46,798 nt of DNA from the NCBI GenBank assembly GCA_964058845.1, contig CAXKVR010000598.1, positions 1-46,798 on the forward strand. Direction: 5' to 3'. Positions 44,704-46,798 of this stretch are shown here, piece after piece (position 1 is the first letter of the stretch; every line of letters begins with the position of its first letter). The stretch is from Carex sylvatica. Its lineage: Eukaryota > Streptophyta > Magnoliopsida > Poales > Cyperaceae. The notes under the pieces are model-generated. The model did no database searches, was not told the origin of the DNA, and saw only the letters and a list, made by a program, of their open reading frames with translations. Both the position numbers and the translations under genes were made by a program.

Positions 44704-44934
44704 GCTCAATAGTAGTTCAACCCTCTAGTAAATCCTGTTTTCTCAAAGTTGTTAACGTAATATTTGATATCGTCTTCAGAAAGCCAAGAAGGCAGAGGAA
44801 TCTGCTCATCTGGAGATCCCCCATCCATCCTTTGGGATGAAAATTAATTGGAGCTGGAGCTGATATGTGAGAAATTTTTTCAACACCAACTCGGTTCCAA
44901 GACGGGAAAACTCGGCCTCTATTGCTTGAGGTTC
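44704..44934 (-). pseudogene. Captured soluble epoxide hydrolase exon
   Basis: Plant soluble epoxide hydrolases are alpha/beta-hydrolases that convert epoxides, including fatty-acid epoxides of cutin metabolism, to diols. The piece begins after a CATGCAG acceptor: EPQAIEAEFSRLGTELVLKK then FLTYQ, a shift by small indel near 44815, then IPLPSWLSEDDIKYYVNNFE then KTGFTRGLNYY and a TGA where Arg is usual. LPSWLSE-D and the EKxGFTGGLNYYR context are hallmarks of the cap region. The nucleophile and catalytic His regions are not included. At least two inactivating lesions. Confidence 0.85.
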
Positions 44935-45499
44935 CTGCATGAATTTGAGTATGAGTTACAAACGAAATAAATTTGGTTGCTATTTGCCCCTACAAAATAA
45001 TAAAACCATGGGTTACAATATGTTTATATATACCAGTAAGCAGAAGTGAGGCTATGCAGCATTTTTTAAGTGGTTGGCACTTGCTAGACAGGTATGCATC
45101 TATATGTGTCACATTCTATTCCGTCTTTATTTAGTTGTTTAATCAATAGTATCATCACTGAAGGGTTCTTCTTTTCTTTTGATTCTGGTCTATTATGTGC
45201 CAGAAAATTGTGATGCAGAAATGACTACGACTGATCAGTAGATACATATAATTTCGTCAAATCGAGAATGAGCCTCAAGCTTTTAAATTTTAATTCCAAC
45301 GTTAAATAACTTTTGGTAATTTTCCTTTATTTAAAAAAAAGTTCCGTAAAGGATACTTTTGGAAAATACCATTATTTCTAATAGATAATTTTCCTAAAAA
45401 TATTTTTACCTGAATTCGATTAATTTATTTGAATCACCGTAAGTAGACCTTAAATGCTTGATAGATTTTCTGGCTGGATTGCGTGGTGTAAAAGGCACA

Positions 45500-45930
45500 C
45501 TCAAAATTTACCAATGCCTTCACCTTGTCGGTTGATAGATTTTCTGACCTAGATTGCACGGATAGAGATGCATACCAAGATCGAGGAGAACATCAACAGG
45601 GTCGTTTGCGCTACCTCGTCGCCGAATGGATGCTCCAGATAAGGGAGCGCATCAGTCGCATCTCCTACATGTTGCTTCATTTGCGCTTAGGTGTTTCGAT
45701 TTGAAACTGTGACCTTAGTTAGGAGGGAATAAGACCTAGGGTTTGTCTCTCTGAGAGCGATTTGGGAGGGTTTGTTTCTCTGAGAAGGGGAAAATTGAAA
45801 GAGAACGGCGGAAATGAAATTTTATTGGCGGCTTGATTGAAAAAGAGAACGGCGGAGAGGATTTCAATTTTTGGCGGAGAGGGTTTTGGCGGAGAAGGGT
45901 ATGGCGCGTTTCATTTTTCTAGCCGCGCGG
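45500..45930 (-). pseudogene. Unidentified captured first-exon-like block
   Basis: On the minus strand a CT-rich leader (CCGCC-, TCTCCGCCAAAA repeats) is followed by an ATG at about 45681. A short frame follows, MKQHVGDATDALPYLEHPFG, then DEVAQTTLLMFSSILV before a stop. It looks like a 5' leader and first exon of some gene. I do not recognise the protein. Confidence 0.3.
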
Positions 45931-45969
45931 TTTTTTTCCAAAATTTCAGCAGCATTAAAAAAAAATTAC

Positions 45970-46268
45970 CGACGGTTTTTAAAAAAACAGTCAGTGTTGG
46001 TGCTCAACACTAACGTCTTAAAAACAGTCAGTGTTGGTGTTTAACACTGACGCTCAAAAAACAGTCAGTGTTGGTTATCAACACTGACGGTTTTGAAAAA
46101 AACAGTCAGTGTTGGTATTCAACACTGACTGTTTTTAAAGCGTCAATATTGGTGCTCAACACTGACGCTTTAAAAACAGTCAGTGTTGGTGTTCAACACT
46201 GACGGTTTATAAAAATAGTCAGTAAATGATTTAACACTGACGGCTCTGAAAATAAACAGTCAGTAAAT
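45970..46268. repeat. CACTA right subterminal repeat array
   Basis: AACAGTCAGTGTTGG and CAACACTGACG words alternate about ten times, degenerating to CAGTCAGTAAATGATTTA at the end, without a terminal CACTA inverse. Confidence 0.9.
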
Positions 46269-46275
46269 GATTTAT

Positions 46276-46798
46276 GGCCATACGATGCTTCAATTTTTGG
46301 TTAACTAGATAGATGGGTAAATAAAAACAAATTTGGATGCAAGACAATAAATGTAGTGCTCTTTAATTTAAACGGTTCTGATCGACCCACGGACGACATA
46401 TTCCCGTGCATCTTCATTAACTCATCAAACAAGAGTTTATGTTCATGTTCATGATAGAAGATGTGAGTCATATATGCAATATGCATGTAATGCTATATAA
46501 TATAATGTGTTAAAATCATTTAATTAAGCAATAAACATGTTATAATATTAATTATTGTATAAATATTACTAATATAATTTTCATTACAAAATATTTTCTA
46601 AAATTAAAGTCAAAATTTGATGTTAATTATCTAAATTTCACTAATCACGTAAACTACTAATCATACTTATTAAATAGAATATGTTCATTCTAATAAACAA
46701 GCATTACAATTTTTTGATAAAACAATGAATTAGTAATTTACGTTGTATTAGCTAGGTTTTCCATTCCATCATTAACAAACTTTTAAGCACTATACAAC
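46276..46798. other. AT-rich DNA to window end
   Basis: Nothing coding was recognised. ACGGTTCTGATCGACCC at about 46372 echoes the GATCGGAACCGTTCA word shared by the palindromic MITEs. Confidence 0.5.

Larger units (their letters stand above)
42393..46275. mobile_element. CACTA element with captured exons, right terminus missing
   Basis: The left end CACTAGTACAAAAAACCC is a standard plant CACTA terminus. A dense subterminal array of CAGTGTTGG / CCAACACTG and ACAGTCAGTG words follows (42410-42780). A matching array at 45970-46268 marks the other side, but the inverse terminus (…TTTTTGTACTAGTG) is not found; the array stops at about 46275 next to unrelated DNA. No transposase was seen. Inside are minus-strand exon fragments of callose synthase, an FtsH4-like protease and epoxide hydrolase, plus an unidentified first exon-like block (45500-45930). 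Confidence 0.85.

Noticed and set aside
1..46798. tRNA or rRNA genes
   Set aside because: Looked for tRNA B-box-like GGTTCGAATCC and rRNA-like conserved stretches; none convincing. The tRNA-like word near 8303 is a primer binding site only.

Overview
This is a repeat-dense stretch of a nuclear plant genome, almost certainly a eudicot: AT-rich, with plant-type L1, Copia, Helitron, CACTA, Mutator-like and hAT elements, a plant receptor-like protein locus, and exon fragments of plant genes. I see no intact cellular gene. Everything protein-like is either transposon protein, a broken resistance-type gene, or gene pieces carried inside transposons. The species cannot be fixed from the sequence.

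Layout. (1) 1-177: probable end of a hAT element. (2) 361-6473: a full-length L1-type LINE on the minus strand with a perfect 16-bp target duplication, an open ORF1, and an ORF2 split by one frameshift. (3) 7.0-11.1 kb: an orphan Helitron 3' end, a Copia remnant (LTR, primer site, leader, gag stub) and a degenerate exon-like region. (4) 12-16.5 kb: a 0.42-kb direct repeat pair and a dispersed CACG-rich repeat family. (5) 16.5-19.4 kb: a Mutator-type palindromic MITE and low-complexity DNA. (6) 19.4-35.3 kb: a tandem segmental duplication of a Ve/Cf-type leucine-rich-repeat receptor-like protein (RLP) locus. Copy A (19.4-22.1 kb) has lost most of its gene. Copy B (23.1-35.3 kb) keeps nearly the whole gene (23302-25823) with one single-base frameshift.

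Copy B has been swollen by nested insertions that copy A lacks, so copy A serves as an internal empty-site control. A 424-bp palindromic MITE sits at 27763-28186. A 6.26-kb fold-back element sits at 28317-34577, with ~1-kb inverted arms and a 9-bp target duplication. The fold-back holds a second copy of the same MITE and a 3.7-kb Helitron (28606-32299). The Helitron carries pieces of four genes, all in its own orientation: biotin synthase, an RRP9-like WD40 protein, a B-type cyclin and a SEN1-like helicase.

(7) 36041-38666: a solo LTR with 5-bp target duplication. (8) 40.0-41.5 kb: another copy of the CACG-rich family, then a palindromic MITE at 41.6-42.0 kb. (9) 42393-46275: a CACTA element with its left terminus and both subterminal repeat arrays but no recognisable right terminus. 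It carries callose synthase, FtsH4-like and epoxide hydrolase exon fragments, all on the minus strand.

The genes do not form a pathway. The main biology is (a) decay of a duplicated pathogen-recognition-type receptor locus and (b) two unrelated transposon types, Helitron and CACTA, each assembling multi-gene exon chimeras within 18 kb of one another. Several captured fragments share the same kind of lesion, an Arg CGA codon apparently turned to TGA, as expected from decay of methylated CpG.
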